64,000 nucleotides of DNA from Microlunatus soli (GCF_900105385.1 NZ_LT629772.1:6200001-6264000), one strand, 5' to 3'. Shown: positions 9,659 to 18,839, counted from the stretch's first letter. The notes: generated by a model from the sequence alone, not told the origin. Numbers and translations are program-made.

Positions 9659-10075
9659 GTGGCGGTCGTGGATGACTGGATCGAATACCGTCGTGACGAC
9701 CGGGAACTGCTGGGCTGGATCCGGTTGGTGGGCGAGTCCTGCACGATCGTCGATCTGCTCGGCCGGGAGGACCCGACGCCGCGGGACTGGGTGCAGGCCG
9801 AGGAGGCCCTGGAGGAACGCGGGCTGCGCTGGCTGGCCGAGCCGTACGAGTTGGTCGGCTCCGCTGCTCCCGATGGCGTCCAGGCGGCCGGCACGGACGA
9901 ACCGCTGCCGGTCCGGATCGTCGGCGTCAGTCGCGCCGGGATCGAGGTCAAGGTCGAGGACTTCGGCGACATCACCGCCGCGGTGCCGACCATCCGGTTG
10001 CCGTTCCCGGCGCCGGCCGAGCTCCGGCCGCGGACGATGACCGCGGTGCCGCTGAGCGACCGATCCGACGGATGA
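9659..10075 (+). CDS. Hypothetical protein
   Basis: About 138 residues, acidic and soluble, with no recognised domain. Visible features are an N-terminal WIEYRRDDRELLGWI strand-like segment and a middle part rich in Trp, Glu and Leu (EEALEERGLRWLAEPYE). GTG 9659 follows AGGGAC; GTG 9635 and GTG 9668 are alternatives. It lies between the DUF3054 gene and dop, about 40 bp after the former. Function unknown. Confidence 0.6.
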   Translation: MAVVDDWIEYRRDDRELLGWIRLVGESCTIVDLLGREDPTPRDWVQAEEALEERGLRWLAEPYELVGSAAPDGVQAAGTDEPLPVRIVGVSRAGIEVKVEDFGDITAAVPTIRLPFPAPAELRPRTMTAVPLSDRSDG

Positions 10076-10122
10076 CGGCTCGGTCTTCGGTGGGCCGCGC
10101 CGAGCGGTGGTCTGCGAGCAAC

Positions 10123-10128
10123 TAATCT
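10123..10128 (+). promoter_or_regulatory. Probable -10 of dop (leaderless)
   Basis: TAATCT lies 6 nt before the dop ATG with no ribosome site between them. Confidence 0.5.
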
Positions 10129-10134
10129 CAACGC

Positions 10135-11670
10135 ATGGCAGAAGTCAGTAATCGCCGGGTGCTGGGGATCGAGACCGAGTACGGGATCTCCGCATTGGGC
10201 GAGCCGTCGGGTGAGGAACTGCACCCGATGCAGCTGTCCAACCACGTCGTCAAGGCCTACGGGTCGGTCACCGGTCGGGAGGCCGGCTGGGACTACGAAT
10301 CGGAGACGCCGCTGCGCGACATCCGCGGCTACGAGGTCAGCCGGGAGCAGGCCCATCCCGATCAGCTGACCGACTCCGACCTCGGGATGGCCAACGTCGT
10401 GCTCACCAACGGCGCCCGGCTGTACGTCGACCACGCCCACCCCGAATACTCCGGTCCGGAGGTGACCAGCGCCCGCGACGTCGTCGCCTTCGACAAGGCC
10501 GGCGACCTGATCATGGCGATCGCTGGTGCCGAGGCCAGCCGACGGCTGGGCCGGCCGATCCGGCTCTACAAGAACAACACCGACGGCAAGGGCGTCTCCT
10601 ACGGCACCCACGAGAACTACCTGCTGGACCGGCGGACACCGTTCGACCGGATCATCCGGCAGTTCAGCCCGTTCCTGGTCAGTCGCCAGGTGTTCACCGG
10701 TGCCGGCCGGGTCGGGATCGGACAGAACAGTGAGACCGCCGGCTTCCAGCTGGGGCAGCGCGCCGACTTCTTCGAGGCCGAGGTCGGGTTGGAGACCACG
10801 CTGAACCGTCCGATCATCAACACCCGTGACGAACCACACGCCGACGCCGCCCGCTACCGGCGACTGCATGTGATCACCGGCGACGCCAATCTCAGCGAGA
10901 TCTCCACCTACCTCAAGGTCGGCACCGCTGCGCTGGCCCTGCATGTGATCGAAGCCGGCCGGCTGGAAGATGATCTCCGGCTCCGGCATCCGGTGGCAGC
11001 GATGAAGCAGATCAGCCATGATCGACACTGCAGCACGACGCTGGAGCTCGCCGACGGGCGACAGCTGACCGCGATCGACATCCAGGAGGCCTATCTGCTG
11101 GCCTGCAGCAAGTGGGTCGCCGAGCAGGAGGACGGTCGGGACGGCACCACTGCCGCCATGATCACCGAATGGAACGACATCCTGGAACGCTGGCAGCAGA
11201 CCCTGGACACGTTGCGCGCCGATCCGATGCAACTGGCCGATCAACTGGACTGGGTCGCCAAACTCAAGCTGCTGCAGTCCTACCGGGATCGCGACGGTCT
11301 GGGCTGGGACTCGGCGAAGCTGTCGTTGATCGACCTGCAGTACGCCGACGTCGATCCGCACCGCAGCCTGTACTCCGCGCTGATCGCTCGCGGCAAGATG
11401 CGCCGACTGGTCGACGACGACCGGGTCGGCGCCGCCCGGCTCGAGCCGCCGACCGATACCCGGGCCTACTTCCGCGGCCGGATGATGGACAAGTTCGGCT
11501 CCTCGGTGGTTGCCGCCTCCTGGGATTCGGTGATCTTGGACGTGCCCGGATGGCCTGCTCTGCAACGGATCCCGCTGCTCGACCCGTTGCGCGGCAGCCA
11601 GGCCCAGGTCAAGGAACTGCTGGACTCCAGCAACACCGTGGCCGAACTGTTCACCGCCCTCGGACACTGA
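10135..11670 (+). CDS. dop: Deamidase/depupylase Dop
   Basis: 511 residues, the usual Dop length, with the carboxylate-amine/glutamine-synthetase-like fold of Dop and PafA. The N-terminus RRVLGIETEYGIS carries the ATP/Mg-binding Glu residues. YVDHAHPEYSGPE, NNTDGKGVSYGTHENYL and the Arg-rich NTRDEPHADAARYRRLHVITGD are also conserved. Dop converts the C-terminal Gln of Pup to Glu and also removes Pup from substrates. The Pup encoded downstream does end in Gln, so this activity is required here. The DGKGVSYGTHENY version and the linkage to pup fit Dop rather than PafA. Confidence 0.95.
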   Translation: MAEVSNRRVLGIETEYGISALGEPSGEELHPMQLSNHVVKAYGSVTGREAGWDYESETPLRDIRGYEVSREQAHPDQLTDSDLGMANVVLTNGARLYVDHAHPEYSGPEVTSARDVVAFDKAGDLIMAIAGAEASRRLGRPIRLYKNNTDGKGVSYGTHENYLLDRRTPFDRIIRQFSPFLVSRQVFTGAGRVGIGQNSETAGFQLGQRADFFEAEVGLETTLNRPIINTRDEPHADAARYRRLHVITGDANLSEISTYLKVGTAALALHVIEAGRLEDDLRLRHPVAAMKQISHDRHCSTTLELADGRQLTAIDIQEAYLLACSKWVAEQEDGRDGTTAAMITEWNDILERWQQTLDTLRADPMQLADQLDWVAKLKLLQSYRDRDGLGWDSAKLSLIDLQYADVDPHRSLYSALIARGKMRRLVDDDRVGAARLEPPTDTRAYFRGRMMDKFGSSVVAASWDSVILDVPGWPALQRIPLLDPLRGSQAQVKELLDSSNTVAELFTALGH

Positions 11671-12427
11671 TTCGGTGAGAAGATGATCATCGGGTTGGTG
11701 AAGATGATCATCTGCGATCAGGAAGCCGGCGTCGCCAGCGGCACCGCGCTGATCGGTTCGGCGTGCTCGCGGACGAAGCGTTCGGTGCTGTGGGTCGAAG
11801 AGTTGCTGGTCGAGCGCGGTGGCCTCCCGCAGCCGGAACATGTCTTTCTCGGGAGTCCCGGGTGCCGATGATCGTCTCCCGAGCTCCACGTTTGTCGAAC
11901 GCCGGCCGCAGCTGGGACATCGGGTCATGCAGCACCGTGAAGTGGCTGAGCTCGGGACCGGGCGGCCGCAACGGTGCGGATGCTGTTGGTGCACCAACAG
12001 CAGGCCGGCGAACGCTCGACCAGCCGGGCGTCGGCGGCGGCCACCGGATCGCCGGATCGGATGTGCACGAACTCCGGCTGCGGCTGCGGGAAGCGGCGTT
12101 CCAGGTCCAGCCCCTGCTTGTGCTCGTCGCCAATCGGGTGCTGCGTCGTCGCGACCTGGGGTGCTGTGTCGACATCGTTCGGGTCCCGTCGAGGACTGAC
12201 TTGCCGCAGCGGTGCATCGCGGGGAGGCAACCGGACAGTGACGAGACGGTGACGGCGCGGTGTGTGTCGGCGGTCACGAACGCGGCGTGTCGGGCAGACA
12301 TTTCCCGGCTCGCCGGGAGCCGGGTATCGGAATGTCGGTCGGGATGGCCGCCCGGTCCGTCTAGGCTTGAGGTATCCGGTCGACGGATGTCGGTCGGAGC
12401 AGTCTCAGCGGACTGAGAGGAGCGATC
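11671..12427 (+). other. 757-nt stretch without an intact gene; possible decayed gene on the minus strand
   Basis: No convincing intact ORF. Protein-like segments on the minus strand switch frame: roughly 12190-11990 (…PQPEFVHIRSGDP…), 11985-11870 (…ELSHFTVLHDPMSQL…) and 11860-11770 (…EKDMFRLREATALDQQ…). This is compatible with a gene broken by two frameshifts, but I cannot name a family. A palindromic GATGATCATC occurs twice just after dop, near 11682 and 11703. The right end holds the pup promoter region (TAGGCT at 12362). Confidence 0.35.
12403..12418 (+). promoter_or_regulatory. Hairpin overlapping the pup ribosome site
   Basis: TCTCAG-CGGA-CTGAGA forms a 6-bp stem with a 4-nt loop. Its 3' arm overlaps the Shine-Dalgarno GAGAGGAG that precedes the pup ATG, so it could reduce translation of pup. 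Confidence 0.4.
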
Positions 12428-12634
12428 ATGGCCGAGTCGGAGCAGAGCAGACGCCGCAGTGAGCGTCACGACGATGAAACCGAAGAGCTGGAGACCACCG
12501 AGGCGGCACCGGGTGGTGCGAAGAAGCCTGAGCTGGACACGGAGGTCGATTCGCTTCTCGACGAGATCGACGATGTCTTGGAGACCAACGCCGAGGAGTT
12601 CGTTCGGTCGTTCGTGCAGAAGGGTGGGCAGTGA
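12428..12634 (+). CDS. pup: Prokaryotic ubiquitin-like protein Pup
   Basis: 68 residues, very acidic and Gln/Glu rich, with the conserved C-terminus [13 protein letters not shown]. The helical segment [15 protein letters not shown] is the part known to bind Mpa/ARC. The final residue is Gln, so Dop must deamidate it before PafA can ligate it to lysines. The ATG follows GAGAGGAG. The stop overlaps the GTG of prcB, giving tight coupling with the proteasome beta subunit. Confidence 0.97.
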   Translation: MAESEQSRRRSERHDDETEELETTEAAPGGAKKPELDTEVDSLLDEIDDVLETNAEEFVRSFVQKGGQ

Positions 12635-13497
12635 CCGACAAGACCGAGCTGACCGGGCTCTCCAGTACCTATCTGAGGGCGAGCACCTCGTCGTTCAGCG
12701 AATTCGTCTCGATGGTGGCGCCGCAGACCCTGCCGGGAGCCCGGTTGGACGGCTCTGCCGCGCCGGGCAACGGCGGCCACCAGGTGACCGCCGGCCAGTT
12801 GACGCCGCACGCCACCACCATCGTCGCGCTCTGTTATGACGGCGGCGTGTTGCTGGCCGGTGACCGGCGGGCGACGGCGGGCAGCATGATCGCCCAGAAC
12901 GACATTGAGAAGGTCTTCGCCGCCGACGAGTTCTCGCTGGTCGGGATGGCGGGCGCGGCCGGGCTGGGGATCGAACTGATCCGGCTGTTCCAGCTGGAGC
13001 TGGAGCACTACGAGAAGATCGAGGGCGCACCGCTGTCGCTGGTCGGCAAGGCCAACCGGCTGGCCACCATGCTGCGGCAGAATCTCGGGCTGGCGATGCA
13101 GGGACTCGCGGTGGTCCCGCTGTTCGCCGGCTGGGACGAGGGCGAGGGCCGAGGTCGGATCTTCTCCTACGACCCGACCGGCGGCCGTTACGAGGAGCGG
13201 TCCTATCACTCGATCGGGTCCGGTTCGGTCTTCGCCAAGGGATCGATCAAGAAGCTGTACGACCCGACGTTCACCGAGGACGAGGCGATCACCACCGCCA
13301 TCCAGTCGCTGTACGACGCCGCCGACGACGATTCCGCGACCGGCGGACCGGACCAGGCCCGCCGGATCTTCCCGGTGATCTGGACCGCCGACGACGACGG
13401 CGTCGAACGCGTCGATGAGGACCGGATCGGCCGTGTCGTCGACGAGGTCGTCAACCGCCGGCACGAACGCCCCGACGGCCCCCGCGCCAACCCCTGA
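12631..13497 (+). CDS. prcB: 20S proteasome beta subunit PrcB
   Basis: 288 residues. An N-terminal propeptide of 61 residues precedes the autocatalytic site in PHATTIVAL; Thr62 should become the N-terminal nucleophile. Cleavage is after Ala rather than the common Gly. The catalytic Lys/Asp neighbourhood ([11 protein letters not shown]) is present. PrcB and PrcA form the barrel that degrades pupylated proteins. The GTG start overlaps the pup stop (GTGA). Confidence 0.96.
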   Translation: MTDKTELTGLSSTYLRASTSSFSEFVSMVAPQTLPGARLDGSAAPGNGGHQVTAGQLTPHATTIVALCYDGGVLLAGDRRATAGSMIAQNDIEKVFAADEFSLVGMAGAAGLGIELIRLFQLELEHYEKIEGAPLSLVGKANRLATMLRQNLGLAMQGLAVVPLFAGWDEGEGRGRIFSYDPTGGRYEERSYHSIGSGSVFAKGSIKKLYDPTFTEDEAITTAIQSLYDAADDDSATGGPDQARRIFPVIWTADDDGVERVDEDRIGRVVDEVVNRRHERPDGPRANP

Positions 13498-13540
13498 TCC
13501 GCCACCCGCTCCGACCCTCGGCACCCCGCCGCACCGTTTC

Positions 13541-13578
13541 CGTACCTTCGCACCGCGTGCACGGGGTGCGAAGGTACG
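13541..13578. repeat. Perfect 14-bp inverted repeat between prcB and prcA
   Basis: The left arm begins CGTACCTTCGCACC and pairs fully with 13565-13578 across a 10-nt loop. There is no U-tract. It may be a processing or attenuation hairpin, or a copy of a dispersed intergenic repeat. Confidence 0.6.
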
Positions 13579-13645
13579 CAACTGGTGCGGACGCGGTGGA
13601 TGGCGGCCGGTAACGTGTCGGTTCTCGACAAGGAGAGATGAACAC

Positions 13646-14470
13646 ATGAGCATGCCGTTCTACGTCGCGCCCGAGCAGCAGATGAAGGACCGCGCGGACT
13701 ATGCCCGCAAGGGCATCGCGCGTGGCCGGTCGGTGGTCGTGCTGCACTATGCCGACGGCATCCTCTTCCTGGCCGAGAACCGGTCCCAGGCGTTGCACAA
13801 GGTGAGCGAGATCTACGACCGGATCGGTTTCGCCGCGGTCGGCCGCTACAACGAGTTCGAGAATCTGCGGATCGCCGGCATCCGGCACGCGGACTTCCGG
13901 GGCTACAGCTACGACCGCAGTGACGTCACCGGCCGGGCGCTGGCGGGGGCGTACGCCCAGCTGCTCGGGACGATCTTCTCCTCGGGCGCGGAGAAGCCGT
14001 ACGAGGTGGAGCTGATCGTCGCCGAGCTCGGGGCGACGCCGGAAGCCGACCAGATCTACCGGCTGACCTATGACGGGTCGGTGCAGGACGAGGACAACTT
14101 CGCCGTGATGGGTGGCTCGGCCGAGGCGATCGCCGAGTTCGTCGGAAAGGAGTACCAGCCCGGGCTCGGGCTGGCCGACGCGATCCAACTGGCCGTCCGG
14201 GCGCTGGCCTCCGACGGCGCCGATCAGCCGCGCGAGCTCGGTGTGGAGGCCCTGGAGGCCGCGATCCTGGACCGGACCCGGGTGCAGCCGCGGAAGTTCC
14301 GCCGGTTGTCGGGTGGCCGGCTGGCTGCGCTGCTGACCCCGGCGGCCGACGCACCGACCCCTGAGGTCTCCGAGCCTGTCGAGGTCGCTGAGCCCGTCGA
14401 AGAGCACGCTGCTGGACAGCAGCAGACCGACGACGGCAGCGCGCCCGAGAACGAAAGCAGACCGGAGTGA
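13646..14470 (+). CDS. prcA: 20S proteasome alpha subunit PrcA
   Basis: 274 residues. The N-terminal [21 protein letters not shown] is the alpha-subunit gate and H0 helix, followed by the Ntn fold with [23 protein letters not shown]. The ATG follows AAGGAGAG. Unlike pup-prcB there is a 148-nt gap carrying a strong hairpin before this gene. The last ~40 residues are a low-complexity tail with [15 protein letters not shown], encoded by two copies of a dispersed GAGCC-GTCGA repeat. The stop overlaps the GTG of tyrA, where pafA often stands in other actinomycetes. Confidence 0.95.
   Translation: MSMPFYVAPEQQMKDRADYARKGIARGRSVVVLHYADGILFLAENRSQALHKVSEIYDRIGFAAVGRYNEFENLRIAGIRHADFRGYSYDRSDVTGRALAGAYAQLLGTIFSSGAEKPYEVELIVAELGATPEADQIYRLTYDGSVQDEDNFAVMGGSAEAIAEFVGKEYQPGLGLADAIQLAVRALASDGADQPRELGVEALEAAILDRTRVQPRKFRRLSGGRLAALLTPAADAPTPEVSEPVEVAEPVEEHAAGQQQTDDGSAPENESRPE
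14368..14402 (+). repeat. Two copies of a dispersed GAGCC(T/C)GTCGA repeat inside prcA
   Basis: CCGAGCCTGTCGAGG and GCTGAGCCCGTCGAAG lie in tandem and encode SEPVE and AEPVE. The same core occurs at 32.06-32.15 kb and 53.6 kb. Confidence 0.6.
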
Positions 14471-15576
14471 GCCTGTCGCCGGCTGTGGTGATCGGCACCG
14501 GACTGGTCGGCGCCTCGGTGGGCTGCGCACTGTCCGCTGCCGGGCATCGGGTCCATCTGGAGGACCGGATTTCCGCTCACGCCCAGGTCGCCGCCGGTGT
14601 CGGAGCGGGCAGCACCGACCCGGCGTCGGCCGATCAGGTCGCACTGGTCGTGGTCGCCGTGCCGCCGTCGGCGTTGGCGCCGGTGATCGTCGACGCGCTG
14701 GCCCGGTTCCCGCGGGCGACAGTGACCGACGTCGGCTCGGTGAAGGCCGGTGTGCTGCATGCGCTGTGGGACAGCGGCGGCGACGTCAGCCGCTACGTCG
14801 GCTCCCATCCGATGGCGGGGTCCCAGTTCAGTGGTCCGTTGACCGCCCGGGCCGATCTGTTCGTGGACCGGACCTGGGTGATCGCACCGCATCGCAAGTC
14901 CGCGCCGGCGGCGACCCAGGACGTTGCCGACCTGGTGGCGGCCTGTGGCGCGCAGCCGGTGACGATGGACGTCGAGGTGCACGACGCGGCCGTGGCACGG
15001 GTCTCGCACCTACCGCATCTGATGTCGGTGCTGATGGCCGGTCATCTCACGGCGGTGCCGTCGGAGCAGCTGCAACTGGCCGGTCAGGGCCTGCGCGACG
15101 TCACCCGGATCGCCGGCAGCGATCCCGGTCTGTGGCAACAGATCCTGGGTGCGAACTCGGCGGCGTTGCTGCCCGAACTGCGAGCGGTGCAAGATCAACT
15201 CGCGAAGTTGATCAACGACATCGCCGACGACCCCGAACGAGAAGGACAGGACGGCACTGGTGTCCGTGCTCATCTTGAACGGGGGCTGGCGGGTACCCGC
15301 CAGATCCCGGGCAAGCATGGGGCGGCACCGGTGCAATATCGGCAGCTCGTGGTGGAGATCCCGGACACCCCGGGTGCGCTGTCACGGTTGTTCGCCGACG
15401 TCGGCGAGGCCGGTGTGAACGTCGAGGACGTGGCGATCCAGCACGATCCGGATCGGCAGATCGGCTACCTGTCGCTGTCGGTGACTCCCGACGGTGCCGA
15501 TGCGCTGGCCAAGTCGATGGCCGACGCCGGCTGGTCGGTCGGCGAGCCGGACCCGACCCCGGATCGACCCGCTTGA
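14467..15576 (+). CDS. tyrA: Prephenate dehydrogenase with ACT domain
   Basis: 369 residues. The NAD(P)-binding motif is GTGLVGAS (residues 10-17) and the catalytic-domain signature is [14 protein letters not shown] (about 114-127). The helical dimer domain includes [17 protein letters not shown]-terminal ACT domain from about residue 290 ([19 protein letters not shown]) should provide tyrosine feedback. It oxidatively decarboxylates prephenate to 4-hydroxyphenylpyruvate. The GTG start overlaps the prcA stop. Confidence 0.92.
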   Translation: MSLSPAVVIGTGLVGASVGCALSAAGHRVHLEDRISAHAQVAAGVGAGSTDPASADQVALVVVAVPPSALAPVIVDALARFPRATVTDVGSVKAGVLHALWDSGGDVSRYVGSHPMAGSQFSGPLTARADLFVDRTWVIAPHRKSAPAATQDVADLVAACGAQPVTMDVEVHDAAVARVSHLPHLMSVLMAGHLTAVPSEQLQLAGQGLRDVTRIAGSDPGLWQQILGANSAALLPELRAVQDQLAKLINDIADDPEREGQDGTGVRAHLERGLAGTRQIPGKHGAAPVQYRQLVVEIPDTPGALSRLFADVGEAGVNVEDVAIQHDPDRQIGYLSLSVTPDGADALAKSMADAGWSVGEPDPTPDRPA

Positions 15577-15667
15577 GATCGCCCCGCTCGAGATCGGCTC
15601 GGTGGCCCCTTACGGGTCGAGCTGAATCCGGCAGACGGGCCGAGCGCGGCGTACTACCGTACGGCGG

Positions 15668-15912
15668 GTGAGTGGCGACGACTCCGGAGTCGATGGTCAC
15701 CGAATCCGGTTTCCCCGCCGCGGCGCGGTGATCATCGCCGTCGTCCTGCTGGTGGTCGGTGCGGCAGTTACCGTGCCGTGTGGCTCGGCGGTGCTGTCGG
15801 CGGAGTTCTCGGTGGCATCGGATCCACCCTCGGCGGAGTGGGGATCCTGGTGGCCGGCTTCATCTGCTACTGGTCGGTGACCATGGCGCGCGGCCGGCTC
15901 CGGCGGAGGTAA
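15668..15912 (+). pseudogene. Frameshifted small two-TM membrane protein gene
   Basis: GTG 15668 opens a reading frame with a first hydrophobic helix (AVIIAVVLLVVGAAVTV). Around 15770-15785 the sensible reading jumps frame and continues with a glycine-rich second helix (GGVGILVAGFICYWSVT) and a basic tail ending at TAA 15910-15912. In the starting frame the rest reads as low-quality sequence to a stop at 15880. A single indel near the repeated GTGCCGTGTG would restore an ~80-residue protein. It is a broken gene or a sequencing error. Function unknown. Confidence 0.6.
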
Positions 15913-16111
15913 GGACACCGGAGCAGGCGTCGGTAGGGGCATCGGGCCCGGCGCGGTTTCCGGACGGTGGCTCAGGGGTTGCGGGTCCGGCAGCAGCGGG
16001 TGAACGCGCACTGCCGGTTGGTCACCAACCGGCACCGTCGTTCACCGGATCGGCACCGACATCGGCTCAGCTGCCGGTCCGCGGTTCAGCTGGCCGCGCT
16101 GGGCTCCTGGC

Positions 16112-17263
16112 ATGCGCTCCACGATCAAGATCTTGATCAACGTGATGTTCGCCACGGTGCTGCTGGCCACGGCCGCGCCGATCGCATCGGCGACGGTGAT
16201 CGCCGCCCATCGCGGTGGGGGCGAGGTCTATCCGAGGCAGTCGATGGCGGCGTTCGAACGGGCCGCCGCCGACGGTTTCCAACTCGAGGCCGACGCCCAG
16301 CTGCTCACCGACGGGACGGCCGTCGTCCATCATGATCAACGACTGGCCGACGGCTGTTCCCCGTACGGCGGCCGGACCGTCACCGGCCTGTCCTGGAAAC
16401 AGGCGTCCCGGGTTCGGTGCAACGGTCGCCGGCTGGTGCAGGTGATCGACCTGCTCCGCTATGCCGAACGGCGTCGGGCCGGGCTGCAACTGGAAGTCAA
16501 GGAGTGGGGGAGCAGCACTGCCGCGGCCCGTCGACACGCCGCGGCGGTGGCCCGGCTGGTCGACCGCTACGGGAACAAGCGCTCGGTGATCATCCAGTCC
16601 TTCGGCTGGCGCGACGTCGCCCGCAGCATCCAGGCTGTTGATCATGATCTTCGGGTGGCCGCCCTGGAGACGTCGCCGTCGATCACCGGGGTCCGCCGGG
16701 CCGCCGATCTCGGACTGGACTACTACTCCTACCACTACAGCGGAAACTACGGCTGGCTGAACAGCTACATCCGTTCCAAGGGCCTGGTCCCCAGCGTGTG
16801 GACCGTCGACAAGGCCGCCGATGTCGCCCAGGCCGAGGCTCTGGGGGCCGAGGTGATCATCTCCAACAAGCCGCGGTCGGCGCGCCGCGCGGTGCAGGAT
16901 CGACAGTGTCGTCGGCACTGGGTCGATCGCCGCAATGCCGTTGTGTGGAAGGGAACCCTGCGGCCTCGTCAAGGGGTCTACCCGCAGGTGATCGGACGAT
17001 ACACCGGGCCGATCCGCGGCATCACCGCACTGACCTGGGCGGTCCGGGTCAGCGACTCCGACGGCCGCGGCGCCATCGATCTGGCCGGCAAGAACAGCTG
17101 GCTCGGCCACTCCGGGAGCCGGGTCGATCTCCGGCGCGGTGATCAACGGATCGCGATCCACAGCCAGCCCGGTGATGCCGGCGCGGTCCGACTGACCAAC
17201 GTCGGTCCGTCCCGGCAGCGGGTGCAGTTGATCTTGACCGGCTACTCCCGGATCGACTGCTGA
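16112..17263 (+). CDS. Secreted glycerophosphodiester phosphodiesterase
   Basis: 383 residues. A signal peptide (basic MRSTIK, hydrophobic core, ATAAPIASA) is followed at once by the GDPD core. AAHRGGGE carries the catalytic His, LEADAQLL the metal-binding acids and HHDQRL the second His. LQLEVKEWG and IISNKP complete the barrel to about residue 260. It hydrolyses glycerophosphodiesters or teichoic-acid-like polymers outside the membrane. About 120 further residues form a beta-rich C-terminal domain with no recognised family. It is convergent with the SDR gene, 6 bp apart. Confidence 0.86.
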   Translation: MRSTIKILINVMFATVLLATAAPIASATVIAAHRGGGEVYPRQSMAAFERAAADGFQLEADAQLLTDGTAVVHHDQRLADGCSPYGGRTVTGLSWKQASRVRCNGRRLVQVIDLLRYAERRRAGLQLEVKEWGSSTAAARRHAAAVARLVDRYGNKRSVIIQSFGWRDVARSIQAVDHDLRVAALETSPSITGVRRAADLGLDYYSYHYSGNYGWLNSYIRSKGLVPSVWTVDKAADVAQAEALGAEVIISNKPRSARRAVQDRQCRRHWVDRRNAVVWKGTLRPRQGVYPQVIGRYTGPIRGITALTWAVRVSDSDGRGAIDLAGKNSWLGHSGSRVDLRRGDQRIAIHSQPGDAGAVRLTNVGPSRQRVQLILTGYSRIDC

Positions 17264-17269
17264 GCAACC

Positions 17270-18019
17270 TCAGCGGGCCAGGAAGCCGCCGTCCACCGGA
17301 AGATCGACGCCGTTGATCATCAGCGAGTTGTCCGAGGCCAGGAAGAGGGCCGCGGCGGCGATCTCGTCGGGTTCGGCGAACCGGCCGGTCGGGATCAGCT
17401 GCTTGAATGCATCGCCCTTGGCGCCGGCCCAGCCGTAGCGGCCGAGTTCGGTCATCACCACGGTAGGGGAGATCGCGTTGCAGCGGACGCCGCGGCCACC
17501 CCACTCCAACGCGAGCACCCTGGTCAGGCCGAGGACGCCGGCCTTGCTCGCGCAGTAGGCGGCATGCTGATCCAGCGCCGCGCTGGCCGCCTGGGAGGCG
17601 AGATTGATGATGCTGCCGGCACCCTGCTCCAACATCTGCCGGCCGACCGCCTGGGCGACCAGGAACGTACCGCGCAGGTTGACCGCGATCGTCGGGTCCC
17701 AGACGTCGAGGCCGAGGTCCTCGGCCGGTGCCAGCGGACCGATGCCGGCCGAGTTGACCAGCACATCGATCCGGCCGTGGTCGGCGATCACCCGGTCGAC
17801 GGTCTGGGTCACCGACTCCGGAGCGGTGACGTCCAGCGCGTACCCCTGGGCCGGGCCCGGCAGAGCGGCAGCGCGCTCGGCGGCACCGGTCGAGTTCAGA
17901 TCGGCGATCGCGACCTGCGCGCCCTTCGCGCTGAACGTCTGGGCGATCGCCCAGCCGATGCCGGAGGCGCCGCCGGTGACGAGCGCCGTTCTGCCGTTGA
18001 GGGAGAAGTCAAGATCCAT
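17270..18019 (-). CDS. SDR family oxidoreductase (polyol/sugar dehydrogenase type)
   Basis: 249 residues of classical SDR. TGGASGIG is the NAD(P) loop (about 16-23), ADLNS follows beta-2, NSAG is at about 88, and YCASK holds the catalytic Tyr and Lys. The C-terminus PVDGGFLAR is typical. The Asp after beta-2 suggests NAD preference. Close patterns occur in gluconate-5-dehydrogenase and threitol dehydrogenase relatives; the exact substrate cannot be read. A TAGCGT hexamer 8 nt before the ATG suggests leaderless transcription, divergent from cmk. Confidence 0.85.
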   Translation of the reverse strand: MDLDFSLNGRTALVTGGASGIGWAIAQTFSAKGAQVAIADLNSTGAAERAAALPGPAQGYALDVTAPESVTQTVDRVIADHGRIDVLVNSAGIGPLAPAEDLGLDVWDPTIAVNLRGTFLVAQAVGRQMLEQGAGSIINLASQAASAALDQHAAYCASKAGVLGLTRVLALEWGGRGVRCNAISPTVVMTELGRYGWAGAKGDAFKQLIPTGRFAEPDEIAAAALFLASDNSLMINGVDLPVDGGFLAR

Positions 18020-18101
18020 GCCAGCGAACGCTATCGGCTGCCGCTCGGCTGGCAGCAGCGGCGGCGTTCGGTCGGCGGTCGGCGGGCACGGCTCCAGGCG
18101 G

Positions 18102-18107
18102 TAATCT
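18102..18107 (+). promoter_or_regulatory. Probable -10 of the cmk operon (leaderless)
   Basis: TAATCT lies 6 nt before GTG 18114, identical in sequence and spacing to the dop site. No ribosome site is visible. Confidence 0.5.
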
Positions 18108-18113
18108 TGCCCC

Positions 18114-18839
18114 GTGCCCGATACCGATGAATGCTTCGTAGTCGCCGTCGACGGACCCAGTGGTTCGGGTAAGTCCTCGACCTCACGAGGCGTGGCGCAA
18201 CGGAAGGGGTACGCCTACCTGGACACCGGCGCGATGTATCGCGCCGCCACCTGGTTGGTGCTGGACTCGGCGGTGGACAGCAGCGACCCGGCGGCGGTCG
18301 CCGCCCTGGTCGCTCGCACCGAACTGCGCGTCGGCACCGACCCGGCGGCTCCGACCGTGTCGGTCGCCGGCACCGATGTGACCGCGGCGATCCGGGAACC
18401 GCGGATCAGCGCCGCGGTCAGCACCGTCGCCACCAACCTGGAGGTCCGGCGGCTGCTGATCGACCAGCAGCGGCAGATCATCGCGGCGGCCCGCCCCGGG
18501 ATCGTGGTCGAGGGCCGGGACATCACCACCGTGGTCGCCCCCGACGCCCAGGTCCGGGTGCTGCTGGTCGCCGACCCGCAGGCCCGGGTCGCGCGCCGCA
18601 AGAACGAACTCGGCGAAACCGTCGCCGATCACGAGGTGCACGATCAGGTGATCCGCCGGGATCGGGACGACTCGACGGTCGCGGAGTTCCATGACGCCGC
18701 ACCCGGCGTTCGGGTGGTCGACTCGACCGAGCTGAGTCTGGACGAGGTGGTCGATCAGATCGTCGGCCTGATCGACGACCAAGCCGATCGGAGCGTCTCC
18801 GCCGGGCGCGCCGCTGGAGTAGGACAATCACGAACGTGA
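18114..18839 (+). CDS. cmk: (d)CMP kinase
   Basis: 241 residues. The P-loop GPSGSGKSS is at about 15-23. The CMP-binding segment has YLDTGAMYRA, and the ARPGIVVEGRDITTVVAPDA block is diagnostic of Cmk; RRDRDDS is the lid. It phosphorylates CMP and dCMP. It is the first gene of a coupled cmk-plsC-der operon, an arrangement known in many actinomycetes. Its stop overlaps the GTG of the acyltransferase. Confidence 0.95.
   Translation: MPDTDECFVVAVDGPSGSGKSSTSRGVAQRKGYAYLDTGAMYRAATWLVLDSAVDSSDPAAVAALVARTELRVGTDPAAPTVSVAGTDVTAAIREPRISAAVSTVATNLEVRRLLIDQQRQIIAAARPGIVVEGRDITTVVAPDAQVRVLLVADPQARVARRKNELGETVADHEVHDQVIRRDRDDSTVAEFHDAAPGVRVVDSTELSLDEVVDQIVGLIDDQADRSVSAGRAAGVGQSRT

Noticed and set aside
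9310-11997. 895-codon minus-strand ORF opposite dop
   Set aside because: dop on the plus strand is unmistakable; only the part beyond 11670 might hold remnants of another gene.
11708-12469. 253-codon minus-strand ORF between dop and pup
   Set aside because: Only a short middle part looks protein-like; flanks are low quality and it covers the pup start. Treated as possible gene decay instead.
14367-14402. A CRISPR-like array or minisatellite in prcA
   Set aside because: Only two imperfect units without spacers; it matches a dispersed repeat seen elsewhere in the window.
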